The notes under the pieces: model-generated | What the model was told of the DNA's origin: nothing | Databases searched by the model: none | Seen by the model: the letters and a program-made list of their open reading frames with translations, nothing else | From: Pseudomonas asiatica | Lineage (GTDB): Bacteria; Pseudomonadota; Gammaproteobacteria; Pseudomonadales; Pseudomonadaceae | Length of the DNA stretch: 64,000 nucleotides | Direction: 5' to 3' | Assembly: GCF_040214835.1 (NCBI RefSeq) | Contig: NZ_CP157874.1 | Location: 2,484,001-2,548,000 of the forward strand | Translations under genes and position numbers: made by a program | Shown: piece by piece, positions 43,234 through 51,720 of the stretch | How positions within the stretch are numbered: the first letter of the stretch is position 1 | How the letters are laid out: the number at the start of each line of letters is the position of its first letter

Positions 43234-43628
43234 GCCAGCCGAAAGCCTACCTTGAACACGTTGCGTTCTGGGTGCGGGACATCCAGTGGCACATCCGCTT
43301 TTTCAGCGAGGTGTGCGGCATGACCATGCGCGAGATGCAGGGTGACGCCGAGCAGCCTGCGCAGTACTGGACACTTGGTGGCCTGCAGTTCATCCACCAG
43401 CCGGACTTTGCCGGCCCGGAAGGGCGCATGGCACACCTGGGCATCATGTGCGAGGACCTCGAAGCCGCGTTGGCCGCCGCACAGCGTTTCGGCGTCAGCG
43501 AAATGCCTCAGGGCCGCAACTGGCTGCGCCTGCCTGACGGCCTGGCGGTCGAGTTCATTCAGGCATTGCCGGCGAAATGCGTCGCCCAGGCTCTGGCCAT
43601 CGACCCACGTGCAGAGGTGGTGGCATGA
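43230..43628 (+). CDS. VOC family protein (glyoxalase/dioxygenase fold)
   Basis: 132 residues made of two beta-alpha-beta-beta-beta units. The start LEHVAFWVRDIQWHIRFFSEVCGM gives the first metal ligand (H) and the shape of the family, and MAHLGIMCEDLEAALAAAQ provides the second (H). LPDGLAVEFIQ near the end has the usual glutamate ligand. VOC enzymes include epimerases such as methylmalonyl-CoA epimerase, lyases and dioxygenases; methylmalonyl-CoA-like epimerase activity would suit the operon, but this is a guess. It overlaps the genes on both sides. Confidence 0.85.
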   Translation: MSQPKAYLEHVAFWVRDIQWHIRFFSEVCGMTMREMQGDAEQPAQYWTLGGLQFIHQPDFAGPEGRMAHLGIMCEDLEAALAAAQRFGVSEMPQGRNWLRLPDGLAVEFIQALPAKCVAQALAIDPRAEVVA

Positions 43629-44080
43629 GCGTGGTGGAAAAATACTGGGACGATGCCTGCGAAGGCGATGAATGCATCAGCCCCACCTACACCGTTACCC
43701 GCGAACGCATCCTGGCCTACGCCGAACTTACCGGCGACCACACCCCGGTGCATGTCGACGAGGCGTACGCCAACGCGAGCCACTTCGGCTGCCTGGTTGC
43801 CCATGGCCTGTTCGGCCTGTCGATCGCCGACGGCCTGAAGACCCAGAGCGAATACCGCTTTGTACCGGGCATGTCGCTGGGCTGGACCTGGGACTTCGTG
43901 CTGCCGATCAAGGTCGATGATGTGCTGCACGTGCGCATGCGCGTGGGGGCGATGCGCCCGAGCAACAGCCGACCGGGCTGGGGCATCGTGGTCTTGCCGT
44001 CGGAGCTGATCAACCAGCATGGCGAAGTCGTGCAGCGTGGCGAGCACCGGCTGATGGTGCCGAGGAGAGTGCAGGCATGA
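43625..44080 (+). CDS. MaoC family (R)-specific hydratase/dehydratase
   Basis: 151 residues with a single hot-dog domain. The catalytic motif is present as AELTGDHTPVHVDEAYA (about 31-47), with the D and H of the hydratase 2 motif, followed by VAHGLFGLSI. It should add or remove water on an enoyl- or hydroxyacyl-CoA. The start ATG 43625 overlaps the VOC stop, and its own stop overlaps the CoA-transferase start. MaoC with CaiB is a recurrent pair in breakdown of branched dicarboxylic acids through CoA esters. Confidence 0.88.
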   Translation: MSVVEKYWDDACEGDECISPTYTVTRERILAYAELTGDHTPVHVDEAYANASHFGCLVAHGLFGLSIADGLKTQSEYRFVPGMSLGWTWDFVLPIKVDDVLHVRMRVGAMRPSNSRPGWGIVVLPSELINQHGEVVQRGEHRLMVPRRVQA

Positions 44081-45309
44081 GCCAGGCATTGCCATTGGCG
44101 GGTATTCGCGTCATCGACTACAGCCACTTCCTGGCCGGGCCCTATGTGGGCCGTTGCCTGGCAGCACTGGGCGCCGAGGTGATCAAGGTCGAACGGCCGG
44201 GCAGCGGCGATGCCGGCCGCCAGCACGCGTTTACCCTTGATGAACAGCAGAGCGGTTACTTCCTGCAGCTGAACATGGGCAAGCAGGGCGTCAGCGTGAA
44301 CATGAAGGACCCGCGTGGCAAAGCATTCATGCAGCGCCTTACCGACTCGGCCGATGTGTTCATCGAAAACTATCGCCCCGGCGCCCTGGACAAACTGGGC
44401 CTGGGCTATGCCGAGCTGTCAGCGCGCAACCCGCGTCTGGTGTACTGCTCCATCTCCGCCTACGGCCATACCGGCCCGGATGCCCACCGCGCCGGCTTCG
44501 GGCTGATCGCCGAGGCCAAGAGCGGGATCATGCAGATGGTCGGCGTGCCGGGCGAAGCGCCGCCGTTGCTGCGCATTTCCCTGGGTGACATGTACACCGG
44601 TATCCATGCCGTGGCGGCGATCAATGCGGCGCTGTTGGGCCGGGTGAGCAGTGGTCGTGGCCAGCACATCGACATGGCCCTGTACGACACGCTGGTGTCG
44701 ATGCATGAATACGCGGTGCAGTGCTACACCTTGTCCGACGGCACCGTCCTGCCCGAGCAGACCGGCCATGACATGCCCACCTCCACCCTGTACGGCGTGT
44801 TTCGTGCGGCTGATGGCGACCTGGTAATCGCCGCCCAGGTCGACGACGCCTGGAAGCGCTTTGCCGCGATGCTCGAGGCCAACGGTTGCCCGCCCGGGTT
44901 CGGCAGCGACAGCCGCTACCACTGCCTCAATGGCCGCAACGCCCACCGCCAGGCGATCCTGGCCGTGGTGCGTGACTGGGTCGGTGCGCGCCGGGTAGCC
45001 GATATCCTGCAATTGCTCGATGACATCGACATCCCCAGCGCCAAGGTGCAGCGCATCGACGAGGTCGTGGCTGACCCGCAGATCCAGGCGCGCAACATGG
45101 TCATCGAGCAGCAGCACCCGCGCTACGGTACCTTGCGCCTGCCCAACCTGCCGTTCCGCTTTTCCGAGTGCGACACCACGATCCACCAAGTGGCCCCGGA
45201 CCTCGGTCAGCACAATGCCGAAGTGGCCGCCGGCCTAGGTTTCAGCCCTGAAGAAATCACCGCCATGCAGGCAGACGGTGTGCTGTTCACCCATGGAGAT
45301 GCACGATGA
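44077..45309 (+). CDS. CaiB/BaiF (class III) CoA-transferase
   Basis: 410 residues, the normal length. The start is GIRVIDYSHFLAGPYVGRCLAALGAEVIKVERPG, and the catalytic aspartate lies in ISLGDMYTG at about 166-174. VFIENYRPGALDKLGLGY is another hallmark. The enzyme moves CoA between two acids, such as succinyl-CoA and the pathway substrate, so this is the likely entry step of the operon. ATGA overlaps join it to both neighbours. Confidence 0.93.
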   Translation: MSQALPLAGIRVIDYSHFLAGPYVGRCLAALGAEVIKVERPGSGDAGRQHAFTLDEQQSGYFLQLNMGKQGVSVNMKDPRGKAFMQRLTDSADVFIENYRPGALDKLGLGYAELSARNPRLVYCSISAYGHTGPDAHRAGFGLIAEAKSGIMQMVGVPGEAPPLLRISLGDMYTGIHAVAAINAALLGRVSSGRGQHIDMALYDTLVSMHEYAVQCYTLSDGTVLPEQTGHDMPTSTLYGVFRAADGDLVIAAQVDDAWKRFAAMLEANGCPPGFGSDSRYHCLNGRNAHRQAILAVVRDWVGARRVADILQLLDDIDIPSAKVQRIDEVVADPQIQARNMVIEQQHPRYGTLRLPNLPFRFSECDTTIHQVAPDLGQHNAEVAAGLGFSPEEITAMQADGVLFTHGDAR

Positions 45310-46124
45310 GCGACCGCTATGCAGTGATCGGCCGACCGATCAACCACACCAAGTCCCCGTTGATTCATGGCCTGTTCGCCCAGGCCAGTGGCCAGTGCCT
45401 GGAGTACGGCGCCATCGAGGGCGAGCTAGAGGGCTTCGAGGCCCAGGTGCTGAACTTTCGCAACGATGGCGGGTTGGGCATGAACATCACCGCACCGTTC
45501 AAGCTGCGCGCCTTCGAGCTGGCTGACCAGCGCAGCGAGCGCGCACAGCTGGCGCGGGCGGCCAATGCATTGAAGTTCGAGAATGGCCGTATCTTTGCCG
45601 AGAACTTCGACGGCATCGGCTTGCTGCGGGATATCGAGGAAAACCTCGGTGAACCACTGGCCAATCGGCGGGTACTGTTGCTCGGCGCCGGTGGCGCGGT
45701 GCGCGGCGCGCTGCTGCCATTCCTGAAGGCAGGGCCGAGCGAGCTGGTGCTTGCCAACCGTGACATGGCCAAGGCGCTCACCTTGCGCAACGAACTGGAT
45801 CACCCAAGGCTGCGCATCAGCCGCTATGAGGAACTGGAGGGGCAGTCCTTCGACATCGTGGTCAATGCCACCTCCGCGAGCCTCACCGGAGAGCAGCCGC
45901 CGCTACCTGAAGGTGTGCTGGGCGAGACGCGGCTGGCTTACGAGCTGGCGTATGGCAAAGGCCTGACGCCGTTCCTGCGCATGGCCCAGGCGCAGGGTGT
46001 GGGTCGCCTGGCCGACGGTGTCGGCATGCTGGTCGAGCAGGCGGCGGAGGCGTTCGCCTGGTGGCGCGGGGTGAGGCCAGAAACCCGTGCCGTGATCGAT
46101 CGCCTGACCATTCCACTGGAGTAG
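45306..46124 (+). CDS. Shikimate dehydrogenase family protein (AroE-like)
   Basis: 272 residues, AroE length. The substrate site shows IGRPINHTKSPLIH, where the first serine of the usual HSxSP is a threonine. The catalytic lysine is in MNITAPFKLRAFELAD and the aspartate in AENFDGIGL. The NADP loop is LLGAGGAVRGALL and the late segment YGKGLTPFL is canonical. The gene is in a CoA-ester operon and not with aromatic biosynthesis genes, so it is probably a paralogue using a different hydroxy acid, such as quinate or a dicarboxylic analogue. Confidence 0.88.
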   Translation: MSDRYAVIGRPINHTKSPLIHGLFAQASGQCLEYGAIEGELEGFEAQVLNFRNDGGLGMNITAPFKLRAFELADQRSERAQLARAANALKFENGRIFAENFDGIGLLRDIEENLGEPLANRRVLLLGAGGAVRGALLPFLKAGPSELVLANRDMAKALTLRNELDHPRLRISRYEELEGQSFDIVVNATSASLTGEQPPLPEGVLGETRLAYELAYGKGLTPFLRMAQAQGVGRLADGVGMLVEQAAEAFAWWRGVRPETRAVIDRLTIPLE

Positions 46125-46173
46125 GATCCCGCTCCTATGGAACTCCACATAACTCCTTGATTTAGCAGGGACC

Positions 46174-46322
46174 CTGTGGGAGCGGGTTTACCCTGGTGCC
46201 AGTCAGTTGAGCGATTTGGGGCCGCTTTGCGGCGCATCGCCGGCAAGCGGGGCTCCCGCAGGTACGGCGCAGACCTCAAGATTTTCACGGTCCCTGTGGG
46301 AGCCCGGCTTGCCGGCGATGGG
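46174..46322. repeat. REP-type elements between the aroE-like gene and chrB
   Basis: Three elements occur in a row: a half REP (TGTGGGAGCGGGTTTACCC, 46175-46193), then CATCGCCGGCAAGCGGGGCT (46236-46255) and its inverted partner around AGCCCGGCTTGCCGGCGATG (46301-46320). The last two also occur in the composite element before the GFA-type gene at 37656. The gap of 290 bases (46125-46414) holds no gene besides these. Confidence 0.75.
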
Positions 46323-46414
46323 GTGCGCAGCAGCCCCAAAAGCTACGGGCCTGTTGATTTTGCACAGTTTCAGTTTAATGTAGAGATACAAACATATTGT
46401 GTTGAGTACTCTAC

Positions 46415-47356
46415 ATGCTCCACTGGTCGCTACTGATCCTCGGATTGCCGACGGCCAATGCCACCGAGCGCATGCGTGCCTGGAGAAGCCTGAAGGCCTC
46501 CGGAGCCGCAGTGCTGAGGGATGGTGTTTACCTGCTGCCCGAACAATGTGCGGGTCGGGAAGTTTTCGAGGCAGTCGAGCGTGACGTGCTGGCTATCAAC
46601 GGCACCGCATTTCTCCTGTCGCTTCCTGAGCGTGAAGAGCGCTTCAGCAGGCTGTTCGACAGGAGCGACGAGTACGCCAGCCTGATGGAAGAAATTGCAG
46701 GCTGCAGGGCCGAGCTGGCGCCAGAGAATGCGCTGCAGACCGCACGGCAGGTGCGCAAGCTCAGAAAGGCCTTCAGCCAGCTGGCGGCGACCGATTTTTT
46801 CCCGGGCGTGCCCAAGGCACAAGCCGATGCGGCGCTGCAAGAGCTCGAAGCCGCGATTGGCCGCGCACTGTCTTCCGATGAGCCGAGTGCCCACGACGAG
46901 GCGATCACCCGACTGGAACGCAACGACTACCAGGGGCGCCTTTGGGCCACCCGCAAGCGCCCATGGGTGGATCGGCTGGCATGTGCCTGGTTGATTCGTC
47001 GCTTCATCGATGCCGACGCTCGATTCATCTGGCTGGACAGGCCTGAAGACTGCCCGGGCGATGCGCTGGGCTTCGATTTTGATGGGGCCAGGTTCAGCCA
47101 TGTCGGCCAGCGAGTGTCCTTTGAAACCCTCATCGAGAGCTTTGCCCTACAGCAGCCGGGCCTGGCACGCTTGGCCGCGGTCATTCACTACCTGGATGTG
47201 GGAGGCAACCAGCCCTCGGAAGCACCAGGTATCGAACGTGTCCTCGCGGGCTTGAGACAGAGCATTGGCGATGACGATCAACTGACAACGGTCGCCGGGG
47301 GCATCTTCGATGGCCTTCTGACGGCTTTCGCGAGTGAGGAAGCGCAAAATGGTTGA
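46415..47356 (+). CDS. chrB: ChrB-type chromate resistance protein
   Basis: 313 residues with both ChrB regions. The N-terminal part begins WSLLILGLPTANATERMRAWRSLKASGAAVLRDGVYLLP, and the C-terminal ChrB domain has RKRPWVDRLACAWLIRRFIDADARFIWL and HVGQRVSFETLIE. ChrB proteins are required for full chromate resistance and have been described as chromate-sensing regulators of chrBA operons. The gene overlaps chrA by eight bases. A possible operator, the imperfect repeat GAGTACTC directly before the ATG (46404-46411), deserves a test. Confidence 0.93.
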   Translation: MLHWSLLILGLPTANATERMRAWRSLKASGAAVLRDGVYLLPEQCAGREVFEAVERDVLAINGTAFLLSLPEREERFSRLFDRSDEYASLMEEIAGCRAELAPENALQTARQVRKLRKAFSQLAATDFFPGVPKAQADAALQELEAAIGRALSSDEPSAHDEAITRLERNDYQGRLWATRKRPWVDRLACAWLIRRFIDADARFIWLDRPEDCPGDALGFDFDGARFSHVGQRVSFETLIESFALQQPGLARLAAVIHYLDVGGNQPSEAPGIERVLAGLRQSIGDDDQLTTVAGGIFDGLLTAFASEEAQNG

Positions 47357-48719
47357 TAGCACCTCCGCAGTGGGCGAACAGCCACCATCGCAAGCGGTTC
47401 AGCGGCCGATCGGACTGTTCGAAGCATTCCTGTTCTGGCTCAAGCTGGGCTTCATCAGTTTTGGTGGGCCCGCCGGGCAGATCTCGATCATGCACCAGGA
47501 ACTGGTCGAGCGCCGGCGCTGGATCAGCGAGAAGCGGTTCCTGCACGCGCTGAACTACTGCATGTTGTTGCCAGGCCCCGAGGCACAGCAACTGGCCACC
47601 TACATCGGTTGGCTCATGCACCGCTCCTGGGGTGGGGTGATTGCCGGCGTATTGTTCGTATTGCCCTCGCTGTTCATCCTGATTGGCCTGTCCTGGGTCT
47701 ACATCGCCTTTGGCGAGGTCCCGGTGGTGGCGGGGGTCTTCTACGGCATCAAGCCTGCAGTCACGGCCATTGTCGTCCACGCGGCTCACAGGATCGGCTC
47801 GCGCGCGCTGAAGAACGGCTGGCTGTGGGCCATGGCCGCAGCGTCGTTCGTGGCCATCTTCGCCCTCAATGTGCCGTTCCCGTTGATCGTGCTGGTTGCC
47901 GGTATCGCAGGCTATGTGGGCGGTCGCTTCGCCCCCGGCAAATTCGTGATCGGTGGTGGTCATGGGGCTGCCAGGAACAGCTACGGCCCGGCCCTGATCG
48001 ACGACGACACACCAACGCCTGAGCATGCGCGTTTTCGGGTGGGGCATTTGCTGCGTCTGGTGCTGATCGGCGCAGTATTGTGGACCTTGCCCATGGGGCT
48101 GCTGACACTGACGTTTGGCTGGGCCGGCACTCTGACGCAAATGGGCTGGTTCTTCACCAAGGCCGCACTTTTGACCTTCGGTGGCGCCTACGCCGTCCTG
48201 CCCTATGTGTATCAGGGCGCCGTCGGGCATTACGGCTGGCTGTCACCCACTCAGATGATCGATGGCCTTGCCTTGGGAGAAACCACGCCAGGACCATTGA
48301 TCATGGTGGTGGCTTTCGTCGGCTTCGTCGGTGGCTACGTGCATCCGATGTTCGGTGAGCAAAACCCGTTCCTGGCCGGTGCAGTCGCGGCCAGCCTCGT
48401 CACCTGGTTCACCTTCCTGCCGTCGTTCCTGTTCATCCTCGCCGGTGGCCCGTTGGTGGAGTCGACCCACAACGAGATGAAGTTCACTGCACCGCTGACG
48501 GGGATCACGGCCGCGGTCGTGGGGGTGATCCTGAACCTCGCCATGTTCTTCGGCTATCACGTGCTCTGGCCAAAGGGTTTCAGTGGGGCGTTCGACTGGC
48601 CTTCGGCGTTGATCGCCATTGCTGCCGCAGTGGCCCTGTTCCGCTTCAAGCGTGGCGTGATCCAGGTACTGTTCAGTTGCGCCTTGGCCGGTGTGGCGGT
48701 CCATATGTTGCGTGGTTGA
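47349..48719 (+). CDS. chrA: Chromate efflux transporter ChrA
   Basis: 456 residues from ATG 47349, which overlaps chrB by eight bases. It is a two-domain (long-chain) CHR transporter. The first CHR domain begins FLFWLKLGFISFGGPAGQISIMHQELVERRRW, with PGPEAQQLATYIG, and the second has FFTKAALLTFGGAYAVLPYVYQGAV with LALGETTPGPLIMV. These are the family's conserved FGGP/FGG and PGP motifs. ChrA expels chromate from the cytoplasm. A hairpin shortly after the stop ends the transcript. Confidence 0.95.
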   Translation: MVDSTSAVGEQPPSQAVQRPIGLFEAFLFWLKLGFISFGGPAGQISIMHQELVERRRWISEKRFLHALNYCMLLPGPEAQQLATYIGWLMHRSWGGVIAGVLFVLPSLFILIGLSWVYIAFGEVPVVAGVFYGIKPAVTAIVVHAAHRIGSRALKNGWLWAMAAASFVAIFALNVPFPLIVLVAGIAGYVGGRFAPGKFVIGGGHGAARNSYGPALIDDDTPTPEHARFRVGHLLRLVLIGAVLWTLPMGLLTLTFGWAGTLTQMGWFFTKAALLTFGGAYAVLPYVYQGAVGHYGWLSPTQMIDGLALGETTPGPLIMVVAFVGFVGGYVHPMFGEQNPFLAGAVAASLVTWFTFLPSFLFILAGGPLVESTHNEMKFTAPLTGITAAVVGVILNLAMFFGYHVLWPKGFSGAFDWPSALIAIAAAVALFRFKRGVIQVLFSCALAGVAVHMLRG

Positions 48720-48727
48720 TACCGGTT

Positions 48728-48750
48728 GCCGGCCGACATCGTCGGCCGGC
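48728..48750. terminator. Bidirectional terminator hairpin between chrA and the TonB receptor gene
   Basis: GCCGGCCGA (48728-48736), a five-base loop and TCGGCCGGC (48742-48750) form a perfect nine-base stem in the 41 bases between two convergent genes (stops at 48719 and 48761). T-runs are short on both sides. Confidence 0.65.
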
Positions 48751-48760
48751 TTGTCACGAA

Positions 48761-51172
48761 TCAGAAGGTGTAGGTCACCCGCCCGAAGTAATACCCGCCG
48801 GTAAAGCCATAGGGGGAGTACACCCCGTATCCCTTGACCATGGTCTTGCTGCTCGGTGCCTGGCGCTCGGGGTAGATATCGAACAGGTTGCGCGCCCCGA
48901 TCGCCACTTCCAGGTCCTTGGTCAGCTGGTAGCCTGCATCCAGGTCGGTGATCCAGCGCGCCTTGTACTCGCGGTCCAGCGAACGGTCGTTGGCGGCATT
49001 CACCTCGCGCCAGGATCCGTAGCGGGTCAGCCCCAGGTTGACCCGGTAGCGGTCCAGGCGCCAGTTGCCGCCAAGGATCAGCTTGGTGTGCGGTTGTACC
49101 TCGGTCAGCAGGTTGCGCGCCTGGCGATTCATAAGTTCGTAGGGCGTGCCAAGGATGTTCACGCTCTGCTTGTAGTCGAGGATCTCGGTGTCGTTCCAGT
49201 TGAAGGCCGCCGTCCACTTCACCGTCCCGGCACCACCCAGGTCCTGGTCGTAGCTGCCCACCAGGTCCAGGCCCTTGGTGCGGGTATCGGCGCCGTTGGT
49301 GAAGTACTGGCCGCCCGAGGTCGAGTCGATACCGTTGGCGAGCAAGGCCTGGGTGACCTCGGGGCCGAGCAGGGTACCGGTGAGGGTGATGCGGTCGCGC
49401 ACGTTGATGAGGTAGGCATCGGCAGTGAAGGCCAGGCGCTCGCCGGGCTGCCAGGCCAGCCCCAGGCTGTAGTTGGTGGACTTCTCCGGTTTCAGTGGTT
49501 CGGCGCCCAGCGCCTTGGCGGCGGCCGAATCCACCGGCAGCACGCCATAGTTGATCGACTGGTACACGCCGTCGACCACGCCGTAGGTGGTGGAGCGGGC
49601 GCTGAACAGGTTGTTGGCCAAGGACGGCGCGCGGAAGCCGTTGCTCACCGTCGCCCGCACGGCCAGTTCGGGGGTCAGCTCGTAGCGGGTGGTCAGCTTG
49701 CCGCTGCGGGTGGCCCCGATGTTGCGATCATAGTGCTCGTAGCGCAGGGCAGCGCCCCAGTACCACTGCGGCAGCGGGTTGAAACCCACGTCCAGGTAAC
49801 CGGCGTAGCTGTTGCGGCTGGCACTGGCGGCCTCGGCGGGGGAGATGCCGTTGGTGACCTGGGCGCCGGAGGCGGCGCAATTGCCGGGCGCCTTGCAGTA
49901 GCCGCCGTCGGCCCAGCTGGCCCAGTCGCCAGCCTGCACCTGGTAGGTATCGCGGCGCTGTTCCAGGCCCCAGGAGAAGTCCAGCGGCTTGGTCAGCCCA
50001 ACTTCGAAGCTGCGGCGCAGGTCGAGGTTGCTGGTCAGTTGCGAGCTGACCCAGGTGCCGGATTCGAAATGGTTGGGCGTGGCCTCGCCCAGTGACGGGT
50101 TCTGGTTGTTCCAGGTGCCCTGTTCGGCCTCGTTGCGCCCGTAGGTACTGGACAGGTCCCAGTCCCATTCGCCGGCCAGGCCCCTGGCGCCAAACGCCGC
50201 CTGGTAGTCATATTCCTCGATGTACCAGGTGGGCGTGTAGCCCGAGGGGCGTCCGTTGGGCCCGGTGGTGATGGTGTTGACGATGGTCGGCAGGCGGAAG
50301 TTCTGGCCCTGCTCGGCCTTGCGGTACGACCAGGTGCTGAACGAGTAGAGCGTCAGGTCGTCCTGCAGCGGCAGTTCGGCGTTGTAGCCCAGGGTCAGAA
50401 GATTGATCTTCGGCGTGCCATAGCCGCCGTAGGTAACCTTGCCGGCGCGGTCCAGGGCTTCGGCCTGGCTGTAGCCATTGGCGCTGGCCTTGTTGTCGTC
50501 GTTCTGGCTGCGGGCGTCCAGTGCCAGCTGGACGATGCCGTCGCGGCCGATCTCGAAGCCCTTGTTCAGGCTTTGCTGCACGGTCTGCTTCTTGCCGTCG
50601 TAGCCCTGGCCTGCGGTGGTCACGGCAGTGCCGCTGGCGTCGGCCTTGAGGATCACGTTGATCACCCCGGCGATGGCGTCGGAGCCGTATTGGGCGGCCG
50701 CACCATCACGCAGCACCTCGACATGGTCGATGGCACTGATGGGAATCAGGTCGAGGTCGGCGGGGGCAGCGCCGGCGTTGATGCCGCTGATGTTGAGCGT
50801 GGCGCTGGTATGGCGGCGCTTGCCGTTGACCAGCACCAGCACCTGGGCGGCGTTGAGGCCGCGCAGGTTAGGGGCGCGGGCCATGCCGCTGGCGTCCCAG
50901 CCGGTCTTTTCCGGCAAGGTCAGCGACGGCACGCTGGCGCTGAGGGCTTCCATCAGGCCGGGCTTGCCGGTTTCCTGCAACTGCTTGGCGCTGATCACGT
51001 CGATGGGCACCGGGCTGCTGGTTACGGTGCGTTTCTCGCTGCCACGGTTGCCGGTGACGATCACCGTGCCCAGGGCCTGGGCGGCGGGTTCCTCGGCCAG
51101 GCTGGGTGCGTTGTGCAGCCCGGCGGCCAGGGCCACGCCGAAAAAAGAGGCAGTTTTAAAAGCTGGCTTCAT
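48761..51172 (-). CDS. TonB-dependent receptor
   Basis: 803 residues: a signal peptide (about 1-25), a TonB box around GTVIVTGNRG, a plug (about 45-190) with LRGLNAAQVLVLVNGKRRH and IDHVEVLRDGAAAQYGSDAIAGVINV, and a 22-strand type barrel ending in GRVTYTF. It lacks a signalling STN domain. The plug has the IAGVIN pattern common in receptors for organic compounds. It is the last gene of a minus-strand group after an exported amine oxidase and an exported RidA protein, with a 34-base gap, so it probably imports the substrate or product of that oxidase. Confidence 0.92.
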   Translation of the reverse strand: MKPAFKTASFFGVALAAGLHNAPSLAEEPAAQALGTVIVTGNRGSEKRTVTSSPVPIDVISAKQLQETGKPGLMEALSASVPSLTLPEKTGWDASGMARAPNLRGLNAAQVLVLVNGKRRHTSATLNISGINAGAAPADLDLIPISAIDHVEVLRDGAAAQYGSDAIAGVINVILKADASGTAVTTAGQGYDGKKQTVQQSLNKGFEIGRDGIVQLALDARSQNDDNKASANGYSQAEALDRAGKVTYGGYGTPKINLLTLGYNAELPLQDDLTLYSFSTWSYRKAEQGQNFRLPTIVNTITTGPNGRPSGYTPTWYIEEYDYQAAFGARGLAGEWDWDLSSTYGRNEAEQGTWNNQNPSLGEATPNHFESGTWVSSQLTSNLDLRRSFEVGLTKPLDFSWGLEQRRDTYQVQAGDWASWADGGYCKAPGNCAASGAQVTNGISPAEAASASRNSYAGYLDVGFNPLPQWYWGAALRYEHYDRNIGATRSGKLTTRYELTPELAVRATVSNGFRAPSLANNLFSARSTTYGVVDGVYQSINYGVLPVDSAAAKALGAEPLKPEKSTNYSLGLAWQPGERLAFTADAYLINVRDRITLTGTLLGPEVTQALLANGIDSTSGGQYFTNGADTRTKGLDLVGSYDQDLGGAGTVKWTAAFNWNDTEILDYKQSVNILGTPYELMNRQARNLLTEVQPHTKLILGGNWRLDRYRVNLGLTRYGSWREVNAANDRSLDREYKARWITDLDAGYQLTKDLEVAIGARNLFDIYPERQAPSSKTMVKGYGVYSPYGFTGGYYFGRVTYTF

Positions 51173-51206
51173 GCACGCAGTTCCTTGTCTGGCATGGCTG
51201 GCGCAC

Positions 51207-51701
51207 TTACGGCGCCTTGGCCGCGATCGCGTCGATTTCCACCAGCGCGCCCGGCAATGGCAGGGCCACCACCTGGATGGCGGTGCGGGTCGGTGTACGG
51301 GGTTGCTCGGCGGTGGCGAAGAACTCGGTGTAGGCCGCCTGCAGCCCGGCGAAGTCGAGGGCGCCGCCGTTGGCTGGGTCGCCTACCAGGAACACCCGTA
51401 ACTGGACGATGTCGCCAAGGTCCAGGCCCTGGCTGCGCAGCGCCGTGCGCAGCTTGTTCAGCACCGAGCGGGCCTGGGTTTCGGTGTTGCCCAGCGCTGC
51501 AACGCTACCCTTGGGCGCCTTTGGGTCGGCTACGTCCGGCAGGGTGCCGCTGATGAACGTCAGCTGGCTGCCGGCCGGTACCGTGACCAGCTGCGAGATG
51601 GGGAAGTTCGAGCCGGGTGGCGCGACGCGCTTGATGCCGTCGGCGTGGGCGTTGAGGGTGAGCGACATGAGTACTCCGGCAAGCAGAAGAAGACGAGGCA
51701 T
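51207..51701 (-). CDS. Exported RidA family (YjgF/YER057c) protein
   Basis: 164 residues from the ATG at 51701, which has AAGGA upstream on the minus strand. This start gives a clear signal peptide (1 to about 20, PRLLLLAGVLMSLTLNAHA), which is unusual since most RidA proteins are cytosolic. The body shows FISGTLPDVADPKAP, a long helix with the usual QARSVLNKLRTALRSQGLDLGDIVQLRVFL, and RTAIQVVALPLPGALVEIDAIA, where the arginine that binds the substrate carboxylate is in place. RidA hydrolyses reactive enamine/imine products. The adjacent oxidase would make exactly such products in the same compartment. Confidence 0.9.
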   Translation of the reverse strand: MPRLLLLAGVLMSLTLNAHADGIKRVAPPGSNFPISQLVTVPAGSQLTFISGTLPDVADPKAPKGSVAALGNTETQARSVLNKLRTALRSQGLDLGDIVQLRVFLVGDPANGGALDFAGLQAAYTEFFATAEQPRTPTRTAIQVVALPLPGALVEIDAIAAKAP

Positions 51702-51720
51702 GGGGGTGGTTCCTTGCAGG

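Noticed and set aside
48677..50095. 472-codon open frame on the plus strand after chrA
   Set aside because: It is antisense to the TonB receptor gene and begins inside chrA; it is glycine/valine/alanine-rich shadow sequence.
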